From Acidithiobacillus caldus ATCC 51756 (lineage in GTDB: Bacteria; Pseudomonadota; Gammaproteobacteria; Acidithiobacillales; Acidithiobacillaceae): a DNA stretch of 64,000 nt. The position numbers and the translations under genes are program-made. Below are positions 1-9,579 of the stretch, one piece after another (the first letter of the stretch is position 1; every line of letters begins with the position of its first letter). The notes below the pieces were generated by a model. It worked only from the letters and a program-made list of their open reading frames with translations. It was not told the origin of the DNA and did not search any database. Location of the stretch: positions 1,185,549-1,249,548 of the forward strand of contig NZ_CP005986.1 of NCBI RefSeq assembly GCF_000175575.2, read 5' to 3'.

Positions 1-200
1 GCACGGGTGGGTCTGCAAACACGACGTACGTGAGCATATCGCCAACTACTGGTACTTTTAGCGTTAAGGCTTCCTACAATACTTGCTCCACTAATTTGAA
101 AAACGCCATTAATTCCGCGCTGGTAGCGCAGAACATATCGGCTTCTGGCACTACTATTACTGGTACCGTTACCGCCAATGGGAACGTGAGTTACCAGTGA
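1..200 (+). CDS. type IV pilin-like protein, C-terminal part only
   Basis: The frame is open from base 3 to a TGA at 198-200; the start lies left of the window. The visible 65 residues are rich in Thr, Ser, Ala and Asn and contain one Cys followed by an amphipathic stretch (CSTNLKNAINSALVAQ). The next pilin ends with the same layout: one Cys, a Ser, then a short helix of Ala/Leu. This resemblance and the adjacent pilin gene are the basis for the call. The N-terminal prepilin signal cannot be seen, so a minor pilin or pseudopilin remains possible. Confidence 0.6.
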   Translation, partial: TGGSANTTYVSISPTTGTFSVKASYNTCSTNLKNAINSALVAQNISASGTTITGTVTANGNVSYQ

Positions 201-214
201 TTTGAGGAATGGTT

Positions 215-245
215 CGCACCCTGGATCATCAGGGTGCGCCTTTCG
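215..245 (+). terminator. hairpin between two tandem pilin genes
   Basis: A perfect 9-bp stem (215-223 with 230-238) closes a 6-base loop and is followed by a short pyrimidine run (cctttc). It lies 15 bases after the stop of the first pilin and 54 bases before the start of the second. The T tract is weak, so it may be a partial terminator or an mRNA-stabilising hairpin that lets the two pilins be expressed at different levels. Confidence 0.55.
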
Positions 246-291
246 GACAGTGTTTTGGGCTCACCAGAACGTTTTCGGAAAGGTGGCAGAC

Positions 292-828
292 ATGTTCACG
301 TATTCACCTGACAGCATCTCGATTGGGAGTGCGCAGAGGGATTGTCAGGAGGGGTTCACTTTGATCGAGTTGATGATTGCTATCGCCATCATCGGGATAC
401 TGTCCGCTATAGCCATACCCCAGTATTTTCGATATATCGAAACAGCCAAGGCGCAGGCGGTAACGGCCAATTTCAAGCTGGCGGTGGGTGCCGTAGCCAA
501 CGCCTATGCCGCCACCAATAACGGTGTCGTCAGCAATGTCTACACCACCTTGAATGGCCAGAGCGCTAAGGATATTGCCGACCCCGTCTACGGTCGGGGT
601 ACGCCGGCCTTTCTGGTGACGGGTGGGGCGCCGGTCTGCGGGCAGGTGGCCATCACGAGTTCCGTCATCAGTGCCGCGGGTCCGGCCAGTGTCACCCTGA
701 CGGTGGGCACGACGGGCTGCAGTGGCAGCCTGGGTACCAGTATCGCCGCGGCCCTGTCCGCCGCCCAGTTTCCCCACGCCGCCAGCAGCGGTGTGGTCGT
801 CCAGCAAAACGGTAGTGTTCAGAACTAG
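292..828 (+). CDS. type IV prepilin
   Basis: A 178-residue type IV pilin, processed by prepilin peptidase and assembled into a pilus fibre at the inner membrane. After a 21-residue leader ending in Gly comes the class III signal FTLIELMIAIAIIGILSAIA with Glu at mature position 5, the residue needed for methylation and assembly. The rest is a small Ala/Gly/Val-rich globular domain with two Cys (one near residue 125 and one near 150) that could form the usual C-terminal disulfide loop. The ATG at 292 is preferred because GGAAAGGTGG lies just upstream. The unusually long leader is the one oddity. It lies immediately after another pilin gene and upstream of the pilus operon. Confidence 0.85.
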   Translation: MFTYSPDSISIGSAQRDCQEGFTLIELMIAIAIIGILSAIAIPQYFRYIETAKAQAVTANFKLAVGAVANAYAATNNGVVSNVYTTLNGQSAKDIADPVYGRGTPAFLVTGGAPVCGQVAITSSVISAAGPASVTLTVGTTGCSGSLGTSIAAALSAAQFPHAASSGVVVQQNGSVQN

Positions 829-850
829 CTTCACCAAAGGAGTCCATGTC

Positions 851-1039
851 ATGAATACGCAAGACCGCATCCGTAACCTGCAGCAACGCCGTCGTCACCT
901 TCTGGCCCGTCGGGAGTGCCGTGGCGCGCCCATCGCCGCCCTGGATCTGGAACTCACGGTGGTACGCAGCGAACTCTTGGCCCTCTACGCGAGTCAACGG
1001 GCCAACCATGTCGCCACTGCGGTCATCCAGGCGAGCTGA
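851..1039 (+). CDS. small basic hypothetical protein
   Basis: A 62-residue protein whose ATG follows AAAGGAG with 8 bases spacing. It begins with an Arg-rich helix (residues 6-24) and continues as a predicted second helix (residues 29-50), so it looks like a helical hairpin. I recognise no family. It sits 22 bases after the pilin and 59 bases before a diguanylate cyclase, and may belong to the same transcript. The ribosome binding site is the main evidence that it is a real gene. Confidence 0.55.
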   Translation: MNTQDRIRNLQQRRRHLLARRECRGAPIAALDLELTVVRSELLALYASQRANHVATAVIQAS

Positions 1040-1098
1040 GCCGCTGGCTCCGACCAACCGCGCCCAGGCGGCGTGGCGACGGTGGAGCTTTGCCTGCG

Positions 1099-2655
1099 AT
1101 GCGCAAATCCGATTCCCACGGCCGCCCAAAGGGCAAGACGCTGCGCCGCTTTCTGGGTCTGACCCCAAGAGCCGGGGAACAGGCCCGGGAGCGTCAGAGC
1201 CATCTGTTGGCGCTGCGCGATGCCCTGGCGCTCCTCATGCCGCCACGGCTGTCGGAGCCGGAGCTCTTGGCGCAGTTCTGTCATCTGGTGCTGGCCCAGG
1301 GGGTGGCGCAGCTGGCGGCCATCGTCCGCCCCGATGCCGAAGATCATATAGATATCCTGGCACTGGCGGGCTCCCGCGCGGTCTTGACGGATCTGCCCCA
1401 TTCCTCCCAGGCCGACAGCCCCGGCGGCAAGACGCCCCTGGCGCTGGCCTGGCGCGAGCAGCGGCCCTTCTACTCCAACCCACTCTTTCAGAATCCCTCC
1501 CTGCAGGCCTGGCACCGGCGTCTGGCCGCTTACGGTCTGCGCTCCACGGCCGTCTTGCCCCTTACCCGGCGCGGTCGCCCTTGGGCCTTGCTGGTCTTGC
1601 TGCAGCGCGAGGAAGTGGACTGGCCCAGCGACAGCCAGATGCTTCTGGAGAGCATCGCGCGTACCCTCTGCGGTGCCCTGGACGATTGGGAAAATGAAAC
1701 GCAGCAGACCCTCCTGGGTACGGGGCTCATGGCCGCCTACGAGAGCGTGGTCCTCACCGACGCGCAGCGGCGGGTGCTCTACGTCAACCAGAGTTTTCAA
1801 CTCATGACGGGCTACGGGCTGGAAGAGGTGAGTCGGCGCGGCCTGCGGGCGCTGCAGGGGCCGGATACGGACGTCCACGAGCTTGCCATCATCGACCAGG
1901 CCCTGCGCGATGGCCACGCCTATAGCGGCACCATCCTCAACTACCGGCGCAACGGCGAGCCTTTCTGGAATCACCTCAGCATCGTGCCGGTGCGGGATCG
2001 GGAAGGACGCATCGGCCACTATGTTGGTATCCAGCGCGATATCAGCGCCGAAAAGGACCTCATGGTCCAGCTGGAATACGAATCGCGCCACGACCGCCTG
2101 ACGGGGCTGGCCAATCGTCGCGCCCTGGACGATGAGCTGGAGGCGGTGATGGCGCGGGTGGATCGCTACGGCACGCGCCTTGCGGCCTGCATGATCGATC
2201 TGGATCACTTCAAGCCCATCAACGACCTCTACGGCCACGATGCCGGTGACCATGTGTTGCGGGTGGTGGCGCGCCGACTGCGCGACAGCCTCCGGCGCAC
2301 GGACTATGTCGCGCGCCTGGGCGGTGACGAGTTCGTCTTGCTGCTGGAAGGGTTCAGGACCATCGATGAGTTGGAGCAGTTGTTCCTGAAGCTTGAAGCC
2401 ACCATCAACGAGACCATCGCCCTGCGCAACCAACAGCTGGTGGGCGTGCGCCTGAGCATGGGCGTCTGCATCTATCCCGAGCACCATGCCCGGGATGCCG
2501 GTGAGCTTTTGCGCTTTGCCGATCAGGCTCTCTACCAGAGCAAAGCCTATAAACAGACGCGCAAGCGCTTCTGGACCTATTGCGATGAGATCGCAGCGAC
2601 CAAAACCCGTTCAAAGCCCACACCATCGGGAATTTCCCAAGGATTACCCTCGTGA
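1099..2655 (+). CDS. GAF-PAS-GGDEF diguanylate cyclase
   Basis: About 518 residues. The N-terminal 190 or so residues look like a GAF-type sensor, residues about 205-325 like a PAS/PAC domain (it contains the typical YVNQSFQLMTGY and YVGIQRDIS signatures), and the C-terminal part is a GGDEF domain with an intact GGDEF at 408-412. An RRTD motif lies five residues before it and fits the inhibitory c-di-GMP-binding I-site, so product feedback is expected. The protein should make c-di-GMP from two GTP. No EAL domain follows. The next gene, a PilZ protein, overlaps by 4 bases and is a plausible effector. The ATG at 1099 was chosen as the first Met giving a coherent N-terminus; its binding site is only fair. 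Confidence 0.85.
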   Translation: MRKSDSHGRPKGKTLRRFLGLTPRAGEQARERQSHLLALRDALALLMPPRLSEPELLAQFCHLVLAQGVAQLAAIVRPDAEDHIDILALAGSRAVLTDLPHSSQADSPGGKTPLALAWREQRPFYSNPLFQNPSLQAWHRRLAAYGLRSTAVLPLTRRGRPWALLVLLQREEVDWPSDSQMLLESIARTLCGALDDWENETQQTLLGTGLMAAYESVVLTDAQRRVLYVNQSFQLMTGYGLEEVSRRGLRALQGPDTDVHELAIIDQALRDGHAYSGTILNYRRNGEPFWNHLSIVPVRDREGRIGHYVGIQRDISAEKDLMVQLEYESRHDRLTGLANRRALDDELEAVMARVDRYGTRLAACMIDLDHFKPINDLYGHDAGDHVLRVVARRLRDSLRRTDYVARLGGDEFVLLLEGFRTIDELEQLFLKLEATINETIALRNQQLVGVRLSMGVCIYPEHHARDAGELLRFADQALYQSKAYKQTRKRFWTYCDEIAATKTRSKPTPSGISQGLPS

Positions 2656-3410
2656 CAACGGAAGTATCTACGGACCAGGTGCCAATGCCGGACCACGTCA
2701 ACCTCCAGCGATTGCTGCCCTTGCGGGCCGGACTCAACATGGCCGACTACCATCTGCTTCTGCTGGGGGAGTTCGAGCGGCAGATCGTCGATCTGCTGCC
2801 GGAGGATCTGTGTACGGCGGTGGATGCCGAGGCGGTGATCTTTGCCGCTGACCCGGACGACGACGGGCACCGTTTTCGGCTGCTAGGCTGTGATGCCGAG
2901 AGCCTGCGCTTTCGCGCAGCGGCGTCCACGCCCTGGCCCAGCTACGGCAAGAGCCTGATCTTTGTGGAGTTGCCGGGGCACTCGGGGATCTATTCCTTTT
3001 TCAGCGAGTTCCGCGACCGCGACGAGGATGGGGTCTACCGCTTCAAGATCCCGCCGCTCCTATACCACCGCCCGACGCGCCTGTCGGCACGTCTGCGTTT
3101 GGAGGGGGAGGTGCTCATCCGCCGCAAAGGGGGCGTGGAGTGCCGGGGACGGGTACACGATTTCAGTCTCAACGGGGCCAGCTTCTTTACGGATCGTGCC
3201 GATCTCTGTCCCGGCGAGGCCTTGCTGGTGGAGTTCGATGTCGTCGACTGCGGCCGCTGTGAGACCGTGGTGACTACGGTGCGGCGCGAGGCGCGCGGTG
3301 GGCCCGAGGGCAATCTGGTGGGAGTGCGCCTGATGCTGACGGAGGCGCAGAGGCGGCGGCTGGAATACCTCTTTCACTGTCGTCGCGACCCCGAGCGCTC
3401 GCGTACGTGA
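2652..3410 (+). CDS. PilZ-domain c-di-GMP receptor (YcgR-like architecture)
   Basis: 252 residues starting at GTG 2652 and overlapping the cyclase stop by 4 bases, so translation is probably coupled. The N-terminal half fits a YcgR-like domain. The C-terminal half is PilZ: the Arg motif is R143-x3-R147 and the second c-di-GMP motif DxSxxG is D170, S172, G175. The gene therefore pairs a c-di-GMP producer with a receptor directly upstream of pilC. Control of pilus activity is the natural guess from position. A flagellar brake role is less likely here, because another YcgR-type gene lies in the flagellar cluster of this window. Confidence 0.8.
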   Translation: MTTEVSTDQVPMPDHVNLQRLLPLRAGLNMADYHLLLLGEFERQIVDLLPEDLCTAVDAEAVIFAADPDDDGHRFRLLGCDAESLRFRAAASTPWPSYGKSLIFVELPGHSGIYSFFSEFRDRDEDGVYRFKIPPLLYHRPTRLSARLRLEGEVLIRRKGGVECRGRVHDFSLNGASFFTDRADLCPGEALLVEFDVVDCGRCETVVTTVRREARGGPEGNLVGVRLMLTEAQRRRLEYLFHCRRDPERSRT

Positions 3411-3479
3411 TGCTCAAGCGTGTGGCGACCTGTGTCGTATCGACTAATTAGGTTCCAAGAATGGAACAGGGAGTAAAGC

Positions 3480-4736
3480 ATGGCGACGGCGCTGGGACGT
3501 AGCAAGGATAGGCTTCAGGAGGCGAAGGCCACGGAGTTCATCTGGGAGGCCAAGTCCCCCGATGGCAAGCGCGTGCTCAAAGGAGAAATGAGCGCTGCCT
3601 CTGCCAACGTCGTGCGCGCCTCGCTACGGCGTCAGGGCCTGGTGCCGACCGTGGTGCGCAAGGTTCCGAAACCCCTCTTTGGCGAGAAGAGCGTCAAGGA
3701 GGCCCAGATCGTGGTGATGGTGCGTCAGCTGTCCACCATGATCAATGCCGGAGTGCCGTTGGTGCAGTCCTTCGAGCTGCTGATCTCGGCCACCTCCCAG
3801 CCGGGCATGAAAAAGCTGCTCAAAGGCATCCTGAAGCACCTCAATGAGGGCGAGTCCCTGTCCCAGTCGCTGGCCCACTATCCCAGGTATTTCGATAGGC
3901 TCTTTGTCTCTCTGGTGCAGGCGGGCGAGCAGGGCGGTATCCTCGATACCATCCTCTTGCGTCTGGCGGACTATCGGGAAAAGAGTCTGGCCCTGAGCAA
4001 GAAGGTCAAATCCGCCATGTTTTACCCCGCCGCCATCATCAGCGTGATGATCGTGGTGGTGGTGATCCTGATGATCTTCGTGATCCCCGTTTTTTCCAAT
4101 CTCTTCAAGAGCTTTGGTGCAACGTTGCCTTTGCTTACACAGATGGTCATCAATCTATCCGATTGGATGAAGGGGCATTGGTACATTGTGGTGCTGCTGC
4201 CCATCGCCGCGGTTTGGGCGTTTATCTACCTCTATAAACGCAATTATCGCTTCAAGACGGTGGTGGATCGCTACAGTCTGAAGATTCCGGTGTTGGGCGA
4301 TATCCTCTTGAAAGGCGCCGTGGCGCGCTTCAACCGGACCCTGGCCACTATGCAGGCGGCGGGTGTACCCATCATGGAGGCGCTGGAAACCCTCTCGCGG
4401 GTATCGGGCAATGCCATCATCGAAAAGAGCATTCTGGATGCCCGCGATGATGTGGCCAGAGGCGGTCGCATTACCACCAAGCTCAAGGAAGACGGCATTT
4501 TCCCCCTCATGGCCACACAGATGCTGGCCATTGGTGAGGAGACGGGCGCCATCGAGACCATGGCCAGCAAGGTGGCGGACTTCTACGAGAACGAGGTCAA
4601 CGAGTCCGTCAACCGCCTGTCTACCTTGATGGAGCCGGCCATCATGGTGGTGCTGGGTATCATCGTGGGCACGCTGGTGATCGCCATGTATATGCCCATC
4701 TTCAAGATGGGGGCGGTGGTGACCCATGGAGGCTAG
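3480..4736 (+). CDS. pilC: type IV pilus inner-membrane platform protein PilC
   Basis: 418 residues, the normal length for PilC/GspF. It has two repeated cytoplasmic helical domains (about 75-195 and 280-400), each followed by hydrophobic segments: about 182-205, 222-245 and a C-terminal one near 385-410. Conserved family wording such as RQLSTMINAGVPLVQSFELL and ATMQAAGVPIMEALETLSRV is present. PilC couples the PilB/PilT motor ATPases to the growing pilus. No pilB or pilD lies beside it; instead it directly precedes the minor-pilin operon and overlaps the next gene by 11 bases. The start ATG follows GGGAG. Confidence 0.92.
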   Translation: MATALGRSKDRLQEAKATEFIWEAKSPDGKRVLKGEMSAASANVVRASLRRQGLVPTVVRKVPKPLFGEKSVKEAQIVVMVRQLSTMINAGVPLVQSFELLISATSQPGMKKLLKGILKHLNEGESLSQSLAHYPRYFDRLFVSLVQAGEQGGILDTILLRLADYREKSLALSKKVKSAMFYPAAIISVMIVVVVILMIFVIPVFSNLFKSFGATLPLLTQMVINLSDWMKGHWYIVVLLPIAAVWAFIYLYKRNYRFKTVVDRYSLKIPVLGDILLKGAVARFNRTLATMQAAGVPIMEALETLSRVSGNAIIEKSILDARDDVARGGRITTKLKEDGIFPLMATQMLAIGEETGAIETMASKVADFYENEVNESVNRLSTLMEPAIMVVLGIIVGTLVIAMYMPIFKMGAVVTHGG

Positions 4737-5295
4737 GCTGGCAATCCCCCGGCCTTCGGTAGCGGGCTTCACTTTGGTGGAGCTCCTCATCATCATTGCC
4801 GTGCTCGGGATTCTGGCGGCCATTGCGGTACCACAATTCAATATCTGGTTGGTTCGGTCGCGGATACAGGCGGCCTCGGGAAATCTGCAACAGGATCTTG
4901 ACTGGGCCGAGGGTTATGCCATCCGCTCGGGGTATCCGGTTTTGGTGCAGATACGAAGCGGCGGAGCCACGGGCTGCTCCTGGACCCTGACGCCCGCGGC
5001 GCCCAATGTTTCTCAGACTGTACCGCAGATGACCGCGGCCAGCTTTGCCAGCCAGTATCCCAACACGAGCTGTGCTGTATTGACGGGGACCACCCTCAGC
5101 AGTGTGGTCAATGTCGGTCCCACGGGCATGGTGTACACCCCCAGTGGGACCATCACTAGTGCCGCCGTTACCTTTGGTACGGGCGGTGCCAATGCCAGCA
5201 GCTACGGATACTGGCTGGTGCAATTGAGCGGCGCGGGCAACCTGCGCAACTGCGCCACCAGCGCCCCCACCAGCAGCGTGTGTAATCTGCAATGA
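4726..5295 (+). CDS. fimT: GspH/FimT-family minor pilin
   Basis: 189 residues with a prepilin signal: leader ending in Gly, then FTLVELLIIIAVLGILAAIA with Glu5. The following residues (IWLVRSRIQAASGNLQQDLD) match the GspH/FimT pattern, in which a long helix leads to a domain built around strands. It opens the minor-pilin set fimT-pilV-pilW-pilX-pilY1, which primes pilus assembly. It overlaps pilC by 11 bases and pilV by 4 bases, showing one translationally coupled operon. fimT versus fimU cannot be decided without an alignment. Confidence 0.82.
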   Translation: MEARLAIPRPSVAGFTLVELLIIIAVLGILAAIAVPQFNIWLVRSRIQAASGNLQQDLDWAEGYAIRSGYPVLVQIRSGGATGCSWTLTPAAPNVSQTVPQMTAASFASQYPNTSCAVLTGTTLSSVVNVGPTGMVYTPSGTITSAAVTFGTGGANASSYGYWLVQLSGAGNLRNCATSAPTSSVCNLQ

Positions 5296-5750
5296 GCAAA
5301 AATATGCCCAGGAATCGTGCTTTCCCGTGTATACGCTCATCGGAGCGGGGATTCAGCCTTATCGAGGCCATGGTTGCGCTGGCCATCTTTGCCATCGGCT
5401 CTTTGGGTATCCTCAGCCTTTTTCTGGGGAGCTTCAGCAGTTCGGCGGAGAATCAGAACCTTACCTCAGGCTATGAGATCGCGCAGAGCGCCATCGGGGT
5501 GCTGCGCGCCAATGGCAGCAATGCTCTGGCCATGAATGGTGCTACGGTGACGCCTTCGGGAGCCAGCAATGTTGCCCTGGCGCCGGTGGCTTCGGTCATG
5601 AGCGCCTATGGCATGGCGCCGCAGGCGCAGGTAAGTCTTACGGTGAGTTCGCTGCTGGGCTCACAACAATGTCCATGCTCGGCAACGGTGTCGGTGAGCT
5701 GGGGTGGTGGCGCCCAGACCTATCAGAGTCAGACGGTGGTGGGGTACTGA
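5292..5750 (+). CDS. pilV: minor pilin PilV
   Basis: 152 residues. A leader ending in RG is followed by FSLIEAMVALAIFAIGSLGI, the typical PilV N-terminus with its Ala-Ile-Phe-Ala-Ile-Gly pattern and Glu at position 5. Two closely spaced Cys (CPCSATV) near the C-terminus are a common minor-pilin feature. The ATG overlaps the fimT stop (ATGA). PilV is incorporated in the pilus-tip complex with PilW, PilX and PilY1. Confidence 0.85.
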   Translation: MSKNMPRNRAFPCIRSSERGFSLIEAMVALAIFAIGSLGILSLFLGSFSSSAENQNLTSGYEIAQSAIGVLRANGSNALAMNGATVTPSGASNVALAPVASVMSAYGMAPQAQVSLTVSSLLGSQQCPCSATVSVSWGGGAQTYQSQTVVGY

Positions 5751-5751
5751 C

Positions 5752-6960
5752 ATGTCCACACAAAACATGGGTCGCGTTGGCGCAGATCGTCTAGCCGAGG
5801 CCGGAATCAGCCTGGTAGAGCTGTTGGTGGGGTTGGTGGTAACCAGCTTGCTCGCCATTGCCGTCTTCAGTTTTTTCCTGAATACCAGCCAGGGGATAAG
5901 TCAACAGAATGCCTCGGGAGAAATGTGGCAGCGGGGCAGGAATGCCCTGGCCTTGATGCGCCAGGCCATCGAGTCGGCCGGTTATGGCTTGCCGAGCTAC
6001 AGTCAATGTCCCAATGGCGTGGTTGGTTCTACGACCAACGGTGTCGGAACCGCCGGCGCACTGGTGGCCATTACGGCTTCTACGCAGAGTTCCGGCAGCG
6101 GCTACGATCCCTCGACTACGGCGGGGATCAACACCTATGCCTTTTCCACGGTTATTGGCGGCGGTGCTTTTGGTGGTGCGCCCACCACCACGGTCAATTC
6201 ACAAAGCGGTGTGAACCTCAAGGTTCAGAGTCTCAACAATCTACAGCCAGGCGATTTAGCACTGATTGCTTTGCCCGGTACGGGCGTCTGTGTCTTTGGA
6301 CAGATGACCAATGTTGCTGGCAAGGGTACGCTCAACTCCGACTGCTCTGTGACGGGCGGGGGCAACTCTCAGGGCAGCAGTGGTACAGTCGTTTTTAACT
6401 CTGGGAAAGGCAATAGTGTTTGTTTCCAGGCCAACCCCAATCAGATATTCAGCCAGGTGAATCCGACGACCGGCGGCACGCTCAATTCTGCAGCGTTTCA
6501 AGGTGCATCTCTCTACGATCTCGGCGCCAGTCAGTTCCTCTTTGAGACCTTTGCCATCCAGGAGAATCCGGCGGGCAGTACTCCAACTTTGGTCATGACG
6601 CAATACACTGGCCTGCAGGCGACACCGCCAACACCGCAGCCGCTGGCCACGGGTGTGGTGGATATGCAGTTGCGCTACGGTGTGGGTAGTAATGGGCAGG
6701 TGCAGAACTGGATTCGCCCAGAAAACTATGCGCCCAGCGCGACCCAACAGATTGTGGCGGTGCAGTTGGCCATGCTCATTCGCAGCGATCGCTACCTGCC
6801 AAATAGTTTGAGCCCCGCAAGTTTCAATATACTGGGAGATACTTATACAGTGCCCACCCAAAACGGGCCGGGCTGCCTCCAGGGAAACTGCCGGCATTAC
6901 AGTTACCATTTATTCCAGACGGTCGTGCCCGTACGTAATGGGATTTGGAGCACGCAATGA
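5752..6960 (+). CDS. pilW: minor pilin PilW
   Basis: 402 residues from ATG 5752, directly after the pilV stop with GGTGGGG upstream. The signal is GISLVELLVGLVVTSLLAIA with Glu at position 5, the usual PilW form (a Gly-Ile-Ser-Leu start in place of Phe). The long Ser/Gly/Thr-rich domain includes several Cys and the PilW-like phrase ATGVVDMQLRYGVG about 310 residues in. PilW bridges the tip minor pilins to the major pilin. The last codons overlap pilX. Confidence 0.85.
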   Translation: MSTQNMGRVGADRLAEAGISLVELLVGLVVTSLLAIAVFSFFLNTSQGISQQNASGEMWQRGRNALALMRQAIESAGYGLPSYSQCPNGVVGSTTNGVGTAGALVAITASTQSSGSGYDPSTTAGINTYAFSTVIGGGAFGGAPTTTVNSQSGVNLKVQSLNNLQPGDLALIALPGTGVCVFGQMTNVAGKGTLNSDCSVTGGGNSQGSSGTVVFNSGKGNSVCFQANPNQIFSQVNPTTGGTLNSAAFQGASLYDLGASQFLFETFAIQENPAGSTPTLVMTQYTGLQATPPTPQPLATGVVDMQLRYGVGSNGQVQNWIRPENYAPSATQQIVAVQLAMLIRSDRYLPNSLSPASFNILGDTYTVPTQNGPGCLQGNCRHYSYHLFQTVVPVRNGIWSTQ

Positions 6961-7583
6961 AGAGCCCGTTTTTGTCCGTAAAGGATTCGTCCGGAGAACG
7001 TGGCGCCATTCTGGTCGTTGTCCTGGTGCTGGTTTTTGCCGTCACCTTGGCACTGCTGGCCTATCTGTATCTCAACAACAACAATACCCTTATCGCCAGT
7101 AATCTTGCGGTTCAGAACATGGCTCAAGAGGCGAGCGATGTTGGACTGGACGATGCGTCTACCTGGCTCAATCAGCTCCCCACTGTTCCTGAGATTCTGG
7201 CGACCAGCAACAGCCAGGCGCTTGCGCCCCGATTTTTCCTCACCATGCCGACGAGCGGTTATCTTGCCAGCAACGTAAATGCAACAACGGCACCAATCCA
7301 GCCGCCCACTGACCCCCAGTTTTGGAGTCAGTGCGCCGCCAACAATCAGTGTTACCAGCTACCCCAGCCCGTTACCGTGGGTAGCCAGCAGTTTCAGGTG
7401 GAATATGTGATCTTCCCCAATGGCTCGCCTAACCAGCCACTCGCAGGGTACGAGCAAAATCAGTCTCGTGCTGGTTCTGTCAGCGCATACTTTTACGTAG
7501 CCTATGTTCACGTCGCCCGGGTCAACGGTGGTGGTTTGGGTGTAACTATCCAAGCGGTATTGCGCAAGGTGCTCGCGTCATGA
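6957..7583 (+). CDS. pilX: minor pilin PilX
   Basis: 208 residues. It begins with a short leader ending in ERG and then AILVVVLVLVFAVTLALLAY, the atypical PilX N-terminus that lacks the Phe1 and Glu5 of major pilins; this is normal for the family. ATG 6957 is chosen over the ATG 12 bases upstream because GGAG lies 6-9 bases before it and it forms the ATGA overlap with the pilW stop. It overlaps pilY1 by 4 bases, so the two are probably made together, fitting the known PilX-PilY1 partnership. Confidence 0.82.
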   Translation: MKSPFLSVKDSSGERGAILVVVLVLVFAVTLALLAYLYLNNNNTLIASNLAVQNMAQEASDVGLDDASTWLNQLPTVPEILATSNSQALAPRFFLTMPTSGYLASNVNATTAPIQPPTDPQFWSQCAANNQCYQLPQPVTVGSQQFQVEYVIFPNGSPNQPLAGYEQNQSRAGSVSAYFYVAYVHVARVNGGGLGVTIQAVLRKVLAS

Positions 7584-9570
7584 GAAAACTTTCCCGAAAA
7601 ATACTGTCGGCGATGCTTGCTGTGGGGCTGAATCTTTTGCCTTTGCAGGGTCTCATCCCACTGGCGGAAGCAGCGGGTGGCCTCAATATACCTAGCAAAG
7701 ATCAGCCGCAGGTGCTGATTATTCTCGATAACTCTCAGGGTATGGCGGGAGTATTGCAGGGCACCGATGGCCTGTCCGGCGCCATCATGACGGGATCCGG
7801 GACAGTCGCAAACAACACGAGTTCCAGTTCACCCACAGCCTATACCGTCAGTAATTTTACGCCCCCGGCTTACCCGACAACACCGGTCAGTAATGGTGCG
7901 TCTGTACCCTATACGGTTGCTTGCGGTTCGTCCGGACTTACGGCGGCTGCCCAGTCTGCCTGTGCCACAATTGGCAATGGTGGATATGTTGACAATTCGC
8001 CATCTATGCTCAACGCTGCAGAGTCTGCAGTGCAGGGGATTGTCAGCAATCCGACCTACGCTGGCAATATCCAGTTTGGTTTGGCCACCTATCAAACGAG
8101 CGGTTCCATTCAGCAGTTTAATACTTGGGTATATTACATGAGTGCCAATAATGGATTTTCATTTGGCAACTCGGAAACGGCGCCTACAGGGTTAATCGCC
8201 GTTCCCAATCCGTGCTATGGTTCTGTATCTGGCAATTACTTCACGCGAAATTCTTGCGCCAACATCTACTTTAATCGGAACCTTCCTAATCTTTCCTACA
8301 ACGCTCAATTATACCAGAGTCCGTATTTATACATTCAGGATACGAGCGACAATCCTATCATTAACGACGTGTTATATGCCAATGGGTTCGGATCGGGAAG
8401 CGAAAACTCTGCTGCGGCCTATCCATCCCCCTACAATCTGGGAAATCTACAGGCATACATGCAGCAAAACACTGGGGTAAATTACGGCGCCTACAGCACA
8501 TCGCTCAGTGCCGGAATGACCCCTACCAGCGCGGGCTATGTTCCACAATCCTTTGAGGTTTGGGAGGCGCAACGGGGCTTTGGTTTCAATGCACCTACCG
8601 TTCCCAATGCAGGTAGGATTGTTGTGTCCATCACCCGTAGTAATAGTAATAATGCGGCCGCTATTCGCAATGCGACGGTGCCTGAGGTATTTCTGAAAAA
8701 CGGGGGTAGTCTACCGAGCAATGCGCCTATCTCGGCAGCTGCCGGTTATTCTCCCGTGGCCGGCGCTTTCACCACAGCACTGCAATACCTTAGCGGTCAG
8801 ACGAATAATCCGCCGCCGACTACCTGCGGAAAAAAATATGTGATCTTCATTACCGACGGTCAGCCTACGCAGGGACTCGGAGGTAACGTTTATCCGCCCC
8901 TGGGGAGCGCGGCAGCTGGGATATTTGGTGTCACGAGCATCACGGCGAGTACTTGGAGTAGCACCAATAACCGAGCAGTGACGGAGGCCATTCAGGCGGT
9001 CCAAAATCTGCAAAGTCAAGGCATCAATACCTACGTCCTTGGGGTAGGTTCTGCCGTTAACCCCAACATTCCGGGGACCACGGCCGCGCAGCAGGCTGAG
9101 GCCCAGCAGGGTTCCTATGTGCTGCAGGCGATGGCTCAGGCCGGCGGCACCCAAAATTATTATTCGGCAACGACTCAGGCCGATGTACAGTCCGCCCTCA
9201 ATAACATCATTGCTAATATCCTGGGCAAGAGCGTGGTATCGAGCTACGCGGCACCGCCAACCGTAACTGTGGGGTCGTTGGAGTTCCAACTCAAGAATGT
9301 CAATCCGGTTACCGGTCAAGGCGATTTGTTTGCCTATCCCCTGACGGCAAACGGCAGTCTGTCAACCACCCCTGCCTGGACAGCCAATGGGATCATGAAT
9401 CAGTCCAACCGTCAGAGTGCGCTGTACACGACTCCTGTGGGAGCCACGTCAACCAATGGCGGCTCGCCGCAAGCGCTTACTGCGGTAGCCTCAAGTAATT
9501 CAGCTGCATTTGCGATCACCAATACCAATTTATCGGCTGCCACCGTGGCAGGCTATACCATCAACCCCTC

Positions 9571-9579
9571 CTTCAACAG
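9571..9579. repeat. left target-site duplication of the IS
   Basis: The nine bases cttcaacag occur immediately left of the element and again immediately right of it at 10999-11007. Length and position fit the 8-9 bp duplications made by IS256-family transposases. Its perfect identity suggests a recent insertion. Confidence 0.9.

Noticed and set aside
3440-3462. ggttccaagaatggaac inverted repeat before pilC
   Set aside because: Stem of only five pairs with no T tract; too weak to call a terminator or operator.
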